Notes: a model not told the origin generated them from the sequence alone. 46,737 nucleotides of DNA from Leyella stercorea (GCF_021531655.1 NZ_JADYUF010000029.1:1-46737); one strand, 5' to 3'. Positions 7,300-16,095 are shown, counted from the stretch's first letter. Numbers and translations: made by a program.

Positions 7300-9777
7300 A
7301 TGAAACGTTTTATAATATTCTTCCTGCTCTGTCTGTGTGCATACACCGGATGGGCGCAAGGCATCGTGAAAGGCAAGATATTGGACCGACAGAAGTCTGA
7401 ACCTCTCGGTTTTGTCAATATCAAAGTGACTGAACAAGGTAGCGACAAGTTCGTTGGCGGTGGCATTACTGATGCTGGCGGCAACTTCAACGTGTCGGGA
7501 CTCAAGGACGGCAAGTACACGCTGACGCTTACTTTTATGGGCTATAAGGACGTGACACGTCAGTTTGAGATTACTCCCACTAAGCGTGATGTGCAATTCA
7601 AGTTACTGTATATGGCTGAAGATGCCAAGCAACTGAACGAAGTGACCGTGACAGGACAGCGCGCCACAATGAAACTGGAGGTTGACCGAAAGTCGTTTGA
7701 TGTCGGTCAGCTCATCAGCAATGCCGGACAATCGGCTTCGGACGTGCTCGACAATGTACCTTCTATCGAGGTTGACAACGACGGCAATGTGTCGCTGCGT
7801 GGCAATTCAAGCGTAGAGGTTTGGATTAATGGCAAGGCATCGGGACTGACTTCGGACAACCGTGCACAGATTCTGCAGCAGCTGCCGGCTGAAAGCATCG
7901 ACCGTGTAGAAGTGATTGACAATCCTTCGGCTAAATTCTCGGCTGAAGGTTCGGCTGGTATCATCAACATTGTGCTCAAGAAAGACCGCAAGGCTGGCTA
8001 TTACGGCTCGGTGCAGGCTGGTGGCGACACTCGCGGCGGTGCCAACACAAGCTTCAACGTCAACTACAACAGCCGACTGATTGACTCTTACTTAAACATC
8101 GGCTACCGCCATCGTGCCAATACCGGACACATGGAGAGCCAGCAGACCAGCGATACGTACAACCAAACATACGACAGCGACAGCAAACAGCGTGGCAACA
8201 ACTTCTTCACACGTGCCGGTGTGACGCTGCACGCTACGACAAAGGACGACTTCAGCCTCAGCGGCATGCTCATGCACGGAGGCGGAAACAGCCACAGCTA
8301 TACACCTTATATATATACAGCAGTGGCAAACGGCCTGAACAACTATCAGCTCGACCGTATCAACCGCTCACGTACGGGTATGGACATGCGCTACGGCGAG
8401 TTCAACTACCGCCACTCATTCAACGACAAGCACTTTATTGACTTCACTGCCGACTTGAGCAGTTGGAAGATGAATGGCGACAACTGGTATCAAGACTCTA
8501 CCGTAGTGGTGGGCATCGACGACGTTACGTACAGCTATCAGTATCGTCCGCAGTATATCAACAACCACCGCAAGGAGCTGAAACTCGAATACGAGAACCA
8601 GGTGACCAAGAACTTCAAGATAGAAGCTGGATATAACGGCAATTTCTCGCGCGAGAACACACCGCAGGAATCGTATATGGACAATACGTCGTTTGACGGA
8701 ACTAACGCCTCTGAAGACAAACTGTTCTTCAACCGCTTCATCTACAAGCAGGATCTGCACGCCTTCTACACCACGCTCAGCTATAAGTTTGGTGCGCTTA
8801 GTCTGATGGGCGGACTGCGTGGCGAATACTGGCGTGTCAATACCGAGAGCTACACATGGGAACAGGAACACGACGCATCGCTACGCGAACAACCATTCAA
8901 GAAGGACTATTTCCAGCTGTTCCCGTCGGTATTCATGTCATGGCAGATGACCGAGACACAGCAGTTGCAGCTCAACTACACCCGTCGTCTGCGCCGTCCG
9001 TGGGGCGGTCAGCTCAACTCGTTCCGCGACACACGCGATGCTACAACGGTTTCGTTCGGTAACCCGTATCTGACACCGGAATTCAGCAATTCATTCTCGC
9101 TCAATTATCTTAAGCAATGGAACGACCACTCGCTTCTTGTCAGCGCCTACTATCGTCCTACTACAGACGTTATACAGCGCATAAGCTATAAGAACCAGGA
9201 AGACGGACTGTTCTACCAGACCTCTATGAACGTGGCAAAGAGTGTGTCGACGGGATTGGAAATGACGGTAAAGAACAAGTTGTGGCGCATCCTCGACCTC
9301 ACAACGTCGGCAAATGCCTACTATTATCGTCTTAACGGATTCTCGTACGACATCGACGGACAGACCGTAACGGGCAATTCCGACCATAACTTCACTTGGA
9401 ACGCCCGCATGACGGCATCGCTTATGCTGCCATACGACATCTCTATTCAGACCACCGGACGCTACACTGCACGTCAGGTAATCACGCAGGGCTATCGCAA
9501 AGCCAATTATAGCATTGACTTCGGTGCTCGCAAGAACTTCTTCAACAAGATGTTCACGCTGTCGGTCAACTGCCGCGACCTGCTTGACTCACGTCGCTTC
9601 GAGACCTTCACAAGCGGACCTAACTTCACACGCCACCAGATTAACCGACGTGGCGGACGACGTGTAAGCATGACGCTGACATGGAACTTCGGTAATATGA
9701 AACAGAAGAAACGCCCCAACAAGAACCAAGGTAGCGAAAATGATATGCCAATGGACTATAACGGAGGCGAAGAATAA
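7300..9777 (+). CDS. TonB-dependent receptor-like outer membrane protein
   Basis: An 825-residue outer-membrane protein. The signal peptide is MKRFIIFFLLCLCAYTGWAQ, with cleavage probably after AQ. Residues about 21-105 form a carboxypeptidase-regulatory-like beta-sandwich (VKGKILDRQKSEPLGFVNI ... GKYTLTLTFMGY). A TonB-box-like EVTVTG follows near 115. The plug domain spans about 130-230 (SDVLDNVPSIEVDNDGNVSLRG ... AGIINIVLKKD). The rest is a beta-barrel of the OMP_b-brl_3 type with alternating aromatic and polar strands, ending VSMTLTWNFGN before a 25-residue hydrophilic tail. There is no SusD partner, so it is not a classical Sus system; the cargo is unknown and could be a metal chelate or peptide. 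It is a single-gene unit between a terminator and a long hairpin. Confidence 0.9.
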   Translation: MKRFIIFFLLCLCAYTGWAQGIVKGKILDRQKSEPLGFVNIKVTEQGSDKFVGGGITDAGGNFNVSGLKDGKYTLTLTFMGYKDVTRQFEITPTKRDVQFKLLYMAEDAKQLNEVTVTGQRATMKLEVDRKSFDVGQLISNAGQSASDVLDNVPSIEVDNDGNVSLRGNSSVEVWINGKASGLTSDNRAQILQQLPAESIDRVEVIDNPSAKFSAEGSAGIINIVLKKDRKAGYYGSVQAGGDTRGGANTSFNVNYNSRLIDSYLNIGYRHRANTGHMESQQTSDTYNQTYDSDSKQRGNNFFTRAGVTLHATTKDDFSLSGMLMHGGGNSHSYTPYIYTAVANGLNNYQLDRINRSRTGMDMRYGEFNYRHSFNDKHFIDFTADLSSWKMNGDNWYQDSTVVVGIDDVTYSYQYRPQYINNHRKELKLEYENQVTKNFKIEAGYNGNFSRENTPQESYMDNTSFDGTNASEDKLFFNRFIYKQDLHAFYTTLSYKFGALSLMGGLRGEYWRVNTESYTWEQEHDASLREQPFKKDYFQLFPSVFMSWQMTETQQLQLNYTRRLRRPWGGQLNSFRDTRDATTVSFGNPYLTPEFSNSFSLNYLKQWNDHSLLVSAYYRPTTDVIQRISYKNQEDGLFYQTSMNVAKSVSTGLEMTVKNKLWRILDLTTSANAYYYRLNGFSYDIDGQTVTGNSDHNFTWNARMTASLMLPYDISIQTTGRYTARQVITQGYRKANYSIDFGARKNFFNKMFTLSVNCRDLLDSRRFETFTSGPNFTRHQINRRGGRRVSMTLTWNFGNMKQKKRPNKNQGSENDMPMDYNGGEE

Positions 9778-9909
9778 AGGCACTGTTTGCAGTATGCAAA
9801 TATCGTACAAGCAGTAAAAAACTGTTACAAATGAAAATTCAATTATAGAGAATTCAAGACGCGTTTTTATCAGTTTAGACGGCGCTTCTTATCATATTTT
9901 TAATCAAAT

Positions 9910-9982
9910 AAGCCCCCGCTGCATTGCAAAGGCAGTCCTTTTAGTACACAACAGGACTACTTTTGCAATGCAACGGGGGCTT
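9910..9982. terminator. Long hairpin between convergent genes
   Basis: A 30-base stem (9910-9939 with 9953-9982), 27 Watson-Crick pairs plus wobbles, and a 13-base loop. Both arms begin or end with AAGCCCCCG-type sequence. It sits between the receptor (+) and the lipoprotein (-), whose 3' ends face each other, so it may stop transcription both ways, though the T-tract is short. The rest of the 439-base gap holds AT-rich sequence and a second, weaker hairpin at 10103-10166; I see no gene there. Confidence 0.6.
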
Positions 9983-10102
9983 AATTGTAACCCTAAAGTT
10001 GCCCTTTGGGGGGCGAAAAGGATAACTATTGCATTGATAGAACTTGCACACTCACCACTCACATACGCCTAACGCATTGTGAATAAAGCACATAAGGCTG
10101 CA

Positions 10103-10166
10103 CGCTCAAAACTCAAGAATTTCGGGCAAAACATTTCCTTGTGCGTTCAACTCGCAGTTTTGAGCG
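10103..10166. repeat. Short inverted repeat with long loop
   Basis: CGCTCAAAACT (10103-10113) pairs perfectly with AGTTTTGAGCG (10156-10166) across a 42-base loop. It lies 50 bases past the lipoprotein stop on that gene's strand. Function unknown; the stem resembles the TTTTGAG-type repeats seen elsewhere in these intergenic regions. Confidence 0.4.
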
Positions 10167-10216
10167 CTTAGAAATGCAAATATTGTCATAAAGAACACTC
10201 CCTATCAGTCCTCCCG

Positions 10217-10783
10217 CTAATTGATAATCGAGAGGATGCCGAGTGGTCCGCTACATGTGGCACGGTACTTTATGAGTTTCTTGCCATCAGAATTGACGCA
10301 CAGACCGTTGTTATTGAGATTGTACTGACGCTTGCAACGGCTGCACGACACTATACCGTTCGACGTGAAGGCAAGCTTGTTGTTAAGCATATTGGTCTCG
10401 TCATAGCAGTTGGGACATTGCGAGTCGAAGACATAGAGAATGGCAGGCGACGAGAGATTGCCATAGCCCACAATGATACCGGTTTTGTTATATAAGCCGA
10501 TGGCACGCGTACGACGCATGTCATCGGCATTTGCTTTCTGCTTGGTCGTAAGTCCTTCGTTGCTCTCAAAATAGAAGTATGTTACCGCTCCCTCCTGACC
10601 CTCGCTAATACGACAGAATACGCCCGGTGACAATGGGTTGAGCGCACTCTGCAACGTAGCATCCTGGTGCTGACTATTGTCGAACACGAAGTATGCATGA
10701 AGCGACGAGTAATCGAAGTCCGTATTCGAGCATGACGAAACAAGGAACATGACGAATAGAAGAAGTAAAGGGAAGCGGTTCAT
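10217..10783 (-). CDS. Cys-rich, Rieske-like hypothetical lipoprotein
   Basis: A 188-residue exported protein. The signal peptide ends in the lipobox LVSSC with Cys18 as the lipidated residue, followed by SNTD, so it is membrane-anchored. The C-terminal half has two CxxC pairs, CPNC at 123-126 and CSRC at 147-150, plus Cys162 and Cys177. The layout CxxC-(20)-CxxC-(Y-x-L)-NNNGLCVNSDGKKLIKY recalls the small Rieske-fold proteins of Bacteroidota, where one Cys-x-His and one Cys-x2-His bind the cluster. Here the His positions are not evident and four Cys are offered, which would suit zinc or a rubredoxin-like iron instead. I do not recognise a named family with certainty. It is downstream of argH and probably has its own promoter in the 144-base gap. 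Confidence 0.8.
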   Translation of the reverse strand: MNRFPLLLLFVMFLVSSCSNTDFDYSSLHAYFVFDNSQHQDATLQSALNPLSPGVFCRISEGQEGAVTYFYFESNEGLTTKQKANADDMRRTRAIGLYNKTGIIVGYGNLSSPAILYVFDSQCPNCYDETNMLNNKLAFTSNGIVSCSRCKRQYNLNNNGLCVNSDGKKLIKYRATCSGPLGILSIIN

Positions 10784-10837
10784 TGGGGGAGAGTTCTTTG
10801 AGTTGAGAGTTCTTTGAGTTGAGAGTTGAAAATTGAG

Positions 10838-10915
10838 AATTGAGAGTTATGATTACCTTTGAAGGTATACGTAATAAAAACGCATTAACAATAATGCATA
10901 TCATAACTCTCAATT
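10838..10915. repeat. Inverted repeat in argH-lipoprotein gap
   Basis: AATTGAGAGTTATGAT (10838-10853) is perfectly complementary to 10900-10915. Inside the 46-base loop are two smaller stems, TACCTT/AAGGTA (10854-10867) and GCATTA/TAATGC (10882-10897). Just outside are tandem GAGTTCTTTGAGTT units near 10790-10825. It could end argH transcription or fold in the lipoprotein leader. Confidence 0.5.
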
Positions 10916-10927
10916 TTCAACTTTCAA

Positions 10928-12265
10928 TTATGCAAGCAGCGCCTTTTCAGCCTCATCCACACGCTCGAAATGGAACTCGGCTAGCGTCTGGTCCATAAGT
11001 GCTGCAATACGGTCGTTGCACAGATTGCCCATTGAGCCTTCGTGAGTGTGATGAATGTTGTGGTCGGCATGGAAAGTGCCGTTCTCTATCTCTAGTCCTA
11101 CCTGCTTGTAGGCATCACGGAACGGTGTTCCGGCGGCTGCAAGACGGTTGACCTCCTCTACCGAGAACATCGGGTCGTACATCGGATTGTCGAGTATGTG
11201 TTCGTTCACCTCGATGCGCTCAATGATGTAAGCAGCCATATCAAGGCAGTCCTTCAATTCGGCAAAGGCAGGAAGGAATACTTCCTTGATAATCTGCAGG
11301 TCGCGGAAATAGCCCGTAGGCAGATTGTTCATGATGAGCTGTATCTGTGTAGGCAGACTCTGCAGTTTGTTCGATTTGGCACGTATCAGCTCAAACACAT
11401 CGGGATTCTTCTTGTGCGGCATGATTGACGAGCCGGTGGTGCATTCTTTGGGAAGTTTTACAAAGGCGAAGTTCTGGCTGTTGAACAGACATGCGTCGAA
11501 TGCCAGCTTTGATACTGTACCAGCTACTGAAGCCAAGGCAAATGCCACGTTGCGCTCCATCTTGCCACGTCCCATCTGTGCGTACACCACATTATAGTCC
11601 ATTGAGTCGAAGCCCAACAGACGTGTAGTCATCTCACGGTTCAATGGGAATGACGAGCCATATCCGGCAGCCGAACCAAGGGGATTGCGATTGGTGAGTC
11701 GATAGGCAGCCTGAAGGAAGAGCATGTCGTCGGCAAGCGACTCGGCATGAGCGCCAAACCACAGTCCGAACGAACTCGGCATGGCTATCTGCAAATGTGT
11801 ATAGCCCGGCATAAGTACATTCTTATACTGCTCGCTCTTCTTCTGCAATTCGCGGAACAAAGCGTCAACTCTCTCTACTACCTCACGCAATTCGTGACGT
11901 GTGAAGAGCTTGAGGTCGACCAGCACCTGATCGTTGCGTGAACGACCTGAGTGAATCTTCTTGCCCATATCACCCAAACGGCGTGTAAGCATCAGTTCCA
12001 CCTGCGAGTGAACGTCCTCAACGCCCTCCTCAATAACAAATTCGCCTCGCTCGCACTCAGCGTATATGTTTTTCAGTTCAGCCAGAAGCTGTACAAGCTC
12101 GTTCTTCTGCATGAGTCCTATCGACTCGAGCATAGTGATATGAGCCATTGAACCAAGCACGTCATACTTGGCGAGGTATATGTCAAGTTCGCGGTCACGT
12201 CCTACAGTGAAGCGCTCTATCTCCTCATTAACAGAGAAATTCTTTTCCCAAAGTTTGCTTGCCAT
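10928..12265 (-). CDS. argH: Argininosuccinate lyase
   Basis: A 445-residue cytosolic tetramer that splits argininosuccinate into arginine and fumarate, the last step of arginine synthesis. Superfamily signatures are clear: HSGRSRNDQ at 105-113, GYTHLQIAMP at 154-163 with the catalytic His157, and the mobile signature loop GSSIMPHKKNPD at 278-289 carrying the catalytic Ser. The length matches the family (about 440-460). No other arg gene is adjacent. It is separated from the SRPBCC gene by 166 bases holding an inverted pair of REP-like repeats, so it is probably transcribed separately from pyrE. Confidence 0.97.
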   Translation of the reverse strand: MASKLWEKNFSVNEEIERFTVGRDRELDIYLAKYDVLGSMAHITMLESIGLMQKNELVQLLAELKNIYAECERGEFVIEEGVEDVHSQVELMLTRRLGDMGKKIHSGRSRNDQVLVDLKLFTRHELREVVERVDALFRELQKKSEQYKNVLMPGYTHLQIAMPSSFGLWFGAHAESLADDMLFLQAAYRLTNRNPLGSAAGYGSSFPLNREMTTRLLGFDSMDYNVVYAQMGRGKMERNVAFALASVAGTVSKLAFDACLFNSQNFAFVKLPKECTTGSSIMPHKKNPDVFELIRAKSNKLQSLPTQIQLIMNNLPTGYFRDLQIIKEVFLPAFAELKDCLDMAAYIIERIEVNEHILDNPMYDPMFSVEEVNRLAAAGTPFRDAYKQVGLEIENGTFHADHNIHHTHEGSMGNLCNDRIAALMDQTLAEFHFERVDEAEKALLA

Positions 12266-12290
12266 AATAATTATAAAGGTTTAAAAGAAA

Positions 12291-12424
12291 GCCCTACCCC
12301 CGACCCCTCCCCCGCAGGGAGGGGAGTAATATGTTCGATTAGCTTAAGCAGGCAACGGCGAGGACGCCATAGCCTCCTATGCATACCACTCCCCTCCCTA
12401 CGGGGGAGGGGCCGGGGGTAGGGC
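12291..12424. repeat. Inverted pair of REP-like repeats
   Basis: Two copies of the GC-rich element face each other: 12291-12333 forward and 12382-12424 reversed, about 43 bases each with four differences, around a 48-base middle. The whole 134-base unit could form one long cruciform with two smaller CCCCTCCC/GGGAGGGG hairpins in its arms. This is the layout of a bacterial interspersed mosaic element or a small MITE. It fills the gap between the SRPBCC gene and argH and may act as a terminator. Confidence 0.8.
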
Positions 12425-12431
12425 CTATATA

Positions 12432-12884
12432 TTAGTTATACTGAATCATCTGAAGCACGTCGGCAATCTTCTCGATGCCTTCCTGCAGGGGCTTCTTCAC
12501 CATCTGCTTGATGAACATATTGAGTTCGGCCTTGATGGTGAGTTTCATCTTGCATGAAGTAGAAGTAACGGGCAGGAGCTGAATCCAGAAATTGAACGGG
12601 ATAGGGCTCTGCTCGGTCTCAAACTTGATGCACTTGGGTTCTTCGCGATTTACCACACGCAACTTGATGCTGCCCACTGGCGGCACATTTACCGACAAAG
12701 AATCCTGGTCGAATTCCAGATCCTTGATTTTCTCTGCCTGCTTGCGAGCCTCCTCAGGCATGTTGTCCTTCATCAGCTCATAGCGTTCCTTAAGCTTCTG
12801 CAGATTGTTAAGGTCGCTTAGCTTGTCGTAAACGTTCTGCTGTGGGAATGGTATCTGTCGTATGGAACTTTCGAATGTTGTCAT
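12432..12884 (-). CDS. SRPBCC-like protein
   Basis: A 150-residue soluble protein with no signal peptide or membrane segment. The opening FESSIRQIPFPQQNVYDKLSDLNNLQKL, a Glu/Lys-rich helical stretch at about 35-55, then alternating strands and a C-terminal helix (MFIKQMVKKPLQEGIEKIADVLQMI) match the START/SRPBCC helix-grip fold, which binds hydrophobic ligands in a cavity. No catalytic role can be assigned. It starts three bases after the pyrE stop, so the two are co-transcribed; this pyrE-SRPBCC pairing looks like a stable gene pair, but no functional link to pyrimidine synthesis is known to me. Confidence 0.8.
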   Translation of the reverse strand: MTTFESSIRQIPFPQQNVYDKLSDLNNLQKLKERYELMKDNMPEEARKQAEKIKDLEFDQDSLSVNVPPVGSIKLRVVNREEPKCIKFETEQSPIPFNFWIQLLPVTSTSCKMKLTIKAELNMFIKQMVKKPLQEGIEKIADVLQMIQYN

Positions 12885-12887
12885 AAT

Positions 12888-13520
12888 TTACTTCTTCCAG
12901 TTAGCGGGATCCTTGCGCCACTCAGCGAGCACCTCAAGGTCTTCCTTCTTAATATATCCTGTCTCTGCTGCGATAGCTGTGGTGTGCTCATAGTCAGAGA
13001 GTGTGATGAGGCGCACGTTAGCAGCCTTGAAAGCCTCTTCGGCTACGGGGAAACCGTATGTGTAGCTTGCCACCATACCAACTACCTCGAAGCCAGCCTT
13101 ACGCAGAGCGTCAACAGCCTTGAGCGAAGAACCGCCTGTAGAGATAAGGTCCTCTACTACGACTACCTTTGCACCCTCAGGGATAGTACCCTCAATCTGG
13201 TTGCCCATACCGTGATCCTTCGGCTTCGGACGAACGTAGCAGTAAGGCAGCAACAGCTCGTCGGCTACAAGCGCACCCTGTGCGATGGCACCTGTAGCAA
13301 CACCTGCAACGGCATTTGCCTCTGGGAACTCCTCGTGGATGAGGTGTACCAACTCCTGCTTAACAAACGAGCGCAACTCGGGATAAGCCAGAGTCTTGCG
13401 GTTGTCGGTATAGATTGGCGACTTCCAACCAGATGCCCATGTGAACGGGTCGTTGGGTTGCAGCTTTATAGCCTTTACTTCAAGAAGTTTTGATGCGAAT
13501 AGCTTTTTAAGTGTACTCAT
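12888..13520 (-). CDS. pyrE: Orotate phosphoribosyltransferase
   Basis: A 210-residue cytosolic dimer that joins orotate and PRPP to make OMP in de novo pyrimidine synthesis. The PRPP-binding signature VVVVEDLISTGGSS is at residues 119-132. The loop YVRPKPKDHGMGNQIEG at 95-111 supplies the mobile Lys/His residues that reach across the dimer. FTWASGWKSPIYTDNR at 27-41 is the family N-terminal motif. The length is typical. It is the first gene of the pyrE-SRPBCC operon, with a TAACTTTG promoter element 36 bases before the start. Confidence 0.97.
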   Translation of the reverse strand: MSTLKKLFASKLLEVKAIKLQPNDPFTWASGWKSPIYTDNRKTLAYPELRSFVKQELVHLIHEEFPEANAVAGVATGAIAQGALVADELLLPYCYVRPKPKDHGMGNQIEGTIPEGAKVVVVEDLISTGGSSLKAVDALRKAGFEVVGMVASYTYGFPVAEEAFKAANVRLITLSDYEHTTAIAAETGYIKKEDLEVLAEWRKDPANWKK

Positions 13521-13555
13521 AATTATATATGTTTTTTAGTTTTTATCTTACTTTG

Positions 13556-13563
13556 CAAAGTTA
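13556..13563 (-). promoter_or_regulatory. -7 box of pyrE promoter
   Basis: TAACTTTG on the minus strand, a full match to TAnnTTTG. The nearest upstream TTTG is 24 bases away, longer than the preferred 19-21, so the -33 element is uncertain. Confidence 0.55.
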
Positions 13564-13619
13564 GTGCAAAAATCCGAGTAAGCGAGACAAAAGGACAATT
13601 ATTTTCCCTACACTTTCTC

Positions 13620-14258
13620 TTATATCCTTGATATATCAGCGAAATCGTCGACAACGCTGTCTGCCCCTGCCTCAACAAGACTTTGGCGCGAACCGTTGCC
13701 GTAGGTAACGCCGATGGTGGCGCAGCCGGCATTGCGACCCATGAGAATGTCGAAATGGGTGTCGCCAACTACAAAAGCATCGTCGGCTGTCAATCCAAAA
13801 TGATTCAATGTCTTCGAGACGGGTTCGGGATGCGGTTTGGCGTGACTCACATCTTCATAGCCGATGATGAACGTCACTATATCGTCAAGAGCGAAAGAAC
13901 TGAGGAAGTCGGCAGCCGACTGATGGCTGCGACTGGTGGCAATAGTAAGAATCATTCCACGCGAATGCAGCAGTCGCAACGTTTCGTCAACATGCGGAAA
14001 CATTGGCACACCTATCTGTGCATTCACGTCGTGGAATATGCGCCGGTAGGTGGCTGTACACTCAGCCGCCATACGCTCGTCCATCGGTTCGAGCACGGGG
14101 AAAGCCTCCATCAGAGGCAATCCGATGGTTGCCGCAATCTCGTCGTCGGTGTGCTGAGGCAGGTGCATGGCGTCGAGAGTACGGTGGAATGTGTTGAGTA
14201 TTACGGGGCGTGTATCGGCTATGGTGCCGTCGAAATCGAGTATTGCTATTTTCTTCAT
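13620..14258 (-). CDS. HAD family phosphatase (phosphoglycolate phosphatase-like)
   Basis: A 212-residue cytosolic hydrolase of the haloacid dehalogenase superfamily. Motif I is ILDFDGTIADT with nucleophile Asp8 and Asp10, motif II is the TIATSRSH region near 120, motif III Lys is in SHAKPHPEP near 150, and motif IV is VVGDTHFDILMGRNAG near 170. The alpha-helical cap between motifs I and II places it in subfamily I, with Gph- and PpaX-like phosphatases; the true substrate cannot be told. It is probably transcribed alone: a terminator separates it from susD upstream, and pyrE has its own promoter 57 bases downstream of its stop. Confidence 0.9.
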   Translation of the reverse strand: MKKIAILDFDGTIADTRPVILNTFHRTLDAMHLPQHTDDEIAATIGLPLMEAFPVLEPMDERMAAECTATYRRIFHDVNAQIGVPMFPHVDETLRLLHSRGMILTIATSRSHQSAADFLSSFALDDIVTFIIGYEDVSHAKPHPEPVSKTLNHFGLTADDAFVVGDTHFDILMGRNAGCATIGVTYGNGSRQSLVEAGADSVVDDFADISRI

Positions 14259-14288
14259 AATGCAGACGTTGTGGTTTTAACGTCACTG

Positions 14289-14296
14289 CAAAGGTA
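14289..14296 (-). promoter_or_regulatory. -7 box of HAD phosphatase promoter
   Basis: TACCTTTG on the minus strand, a full match to TAnnTTTG, 30 bases before the start codon. No clear -33 TTTG at standard spacing; that position falls in the susD terminator. Confidence 0.5.
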
Positions 14297-14310
14297 ACAA
14301 AAAAATGCCG

Positions 14311-14344
14311 AAAAAAGGGGCACACCCCGAAAGGTATGCCCCTT
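14311..14344 (-). terminator. Intrinsic terminator of susC-susD
   Basis: On the minus strand a 12-bp stem (AAGGGGCATACC against GGTGTGCCCCTT, one G-T pair), a 6-base loop TTTCGG, and a run of T. It begins 20 bases past the susD stop. Confidence 0.85.
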
Positions 14345-14363
14345 AAATTATCAGCTATAGGTT

Positions 14364-16043
14364 TTAGAAATTTCCCTTGTTGGCGTTGTCCCACCAAACG
14401 TGAGTACCGCCCTTGTCGCCAGAGATGCCATTCTTGCTGGTGTTCTCCTTGTCGAGGAGTTCCAGACCGCCCTTGATGCCTTCAGCATTGGTGTCGTAAG
14501 CATTGCTGCTGTAGATTACACGGCGAACGCCTTCCTCTGTATTGACAGCACCGTTGCTCTTGTTGACCAGTGCCACGAAGAACTTCGGGTAGCCAGTACG
14601 ACGCTGCTCAGCCCAACCTTCGTTAGAGAGCGGGAAGAGAGCGATGTACTTCTGTGTCTGTATGCGTGCGAGCTGGTCTTCCTTGCTTGCAGCGTCGTCC
14701 CACTTCACACCGAGATGGTTGACAGCCTTGCAGTTGTTGGCAGAGTTGCCCGGGTCTACATAGTCAGCCTGTCCGGTTGTACCGTTGATGTAAGCGTCGA
14801 TGTCGGCGTCGCTGATGTTCTCGATGCCAGCGAACGAACCCTTATAAGCAAGCTCGTTCTTGATAGAGAGGCGGATGCCCTTCTCGTAGAGGCTTTTTAC
14901 GCTTTCAGAGCCGATGCCCCAACGCAACTTGGCTTCAGCGAGGAGGAAGTAAGCCTCGGCAGCCTTGAAGATAGGCAGCGGAGTGTTGTAAGCGCCAACC
15001 CACTGCGACATCTTGTAGCCGTATGAGCCGTCAGAACCCTTCTGTGCCATGCCGCTTGCGTAGCGGATGCCGCAGTAAACGGATCCCTTAGGAGTGGTGA
15101 CGCCCTTCTCGTTGGTGATGTCGTCAGCATTCTTTGTCATGTAGAGAGGCAGACGCGGGTCGTTCATGCCCACCATGAGCGTTACGAGGTTAGCGTTCAT
15201 GCCGCAGTCCTGCCAGTCGAACATACGCTTCAGCTCATTGCTCTGGTCCTTAACCACGATGTCCTTGCCCGAAACGGCGAGGGTGTTGGCAGCGGCAGCT
15301 GTAGCAATCGCCTTGAGGTCGTAGCCGTCGGCAGCCATCTCGCTCTCACGCTTTGACAAGCGGAGAGCGATGCGCAGCTTCATTGTGTTGGCTATCTGAA
15401 CCCACACGGCAGGGTCGCCCCCACCCCAAGTGTCGTATGTTGCAAGTGAAGTTTTCTCTACATTGTCCATCTTCTGCAATCCGGCAATCGCCTTGTCAAG
15501 GTCGTCGAGCATATACTCGTAGAGCTTCTGCTGGCTGTCGAAACGATAGCTCGACTCGCTCTCGGCGTTGATGATTGACGAGTAGGCAAGCGGTCCGTAG
15601 GCGTCGGTTGCCTGCATAGTGCCTACAGCCTGCACGATGCGCATTGTGCCAGCCAGTCCTTCAAGATTCTGCTTGTCGAGGCTGGCGATGTTGCGGCGCG
15701 TATTGTTGAAGATGTGCAGATAGTAGTTCTCGTACATACCGCCACTGTGTCCGCGGTTCTCGCCCATATCGCAGTTGGTGAAGTTGCCGTGAGGAGTCTG
15801 GAAGTAGCCACCATAGAGGTCGATGGTAAGGTTGGTCCAGAACTGGAACATATTCTGATGAGGCGGATAGCAATAGTTCATTGGCTCGGCACACTGTGCT
15901 GAGAATGGCAATATATCAGGATCCACCTGCGTCTTGTTTGTATTCAGATCTTCGAAATCGCCTGTGCATGAGCTTAACATTCCGCCACCCATCACAGCCA
16001 GTGCCAGCATTGATGACACCGCGAATATATTTTTCTTTTTCAT
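14364..16043 (-). CDS. SusD/RagB family outer-membrane lipoprotein
   Basis: A 559-residue surface lipoprotein that acts as the lid and substrate-binding partner of the SusC porin. The signal peptide ends in the lipobox MLSSC with Cys26 lipidated, followed by TGDFEDLNTNKTQVDPD, a typical SusD opening. The body is helix-rich with TPR-like stretches (IANTMKLRIALRLSKRES; AAEAYFLLAEAKLRWG) and a C-terminal QKYIALFPLSNEGWAEQRRTG region, features of the SusD-like_2 branch. Length is usual. It starts 52 bases after the susC stop, so the pair is one operon closed by the terminator at 14311-14344. The ligand is not readable; no glycoside hydrolase lies nearby, and a cysteine peptidase is the nearest upstream enzyme. 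Confidence 0.93.
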   Translation of the reverse strand: MKKKNIFAVSSMLALAVMGGGMLSSCTGDFEDLNTNKTQVDPDILPFSAQCAEPMNYCYPPHQNMFQFWTNLTIDLYGGYFQTPHGNFTNCDMGENRGHSGGMYENYYLHIFNNTRRNIASLDKQNLEGLAGTMRIVQAVGTMQATDAYGPLAYSSIINAESESSYRFDSQQKLYEYMLDDLDKAIAGLQKMDNVEKTSLATYDTWGGGDPAVWVQIANTMKLRIALRLSKRESEMAADGYDLKAIATAAAANTLAVSGKDIVVKDQSNELKRMFDWQDCGMNANLVTLMVGMNDPRLPLYMTKNADDITNEKGVTTPKGSVYCGIRYASGMAQKGSDGSYGYKMSQWVGAYNTPLPIFKAAEAYFLLAEAKLRWGIGSESVKSLYEKGIRLSIKNELAYKGSFAGIENISDADIDAYINGTTGQADYVDPGNSANNCKAVNHLGVKWDDAASKEDQLARIQTQKYIALFPLSNEGWAEQRRTGYPKFFVALVNKSNGAVNTEEGVRRVIYSSNAYDTNAEGIKGGLELLDKENTSKNGISGDKGGTHVWWDNANKGNF

Positions 16044-16095
16044 AATTCCTTAGGTTTTAAACGGTTGTAAAAATAGTATTTTACTCGCTCAATGA

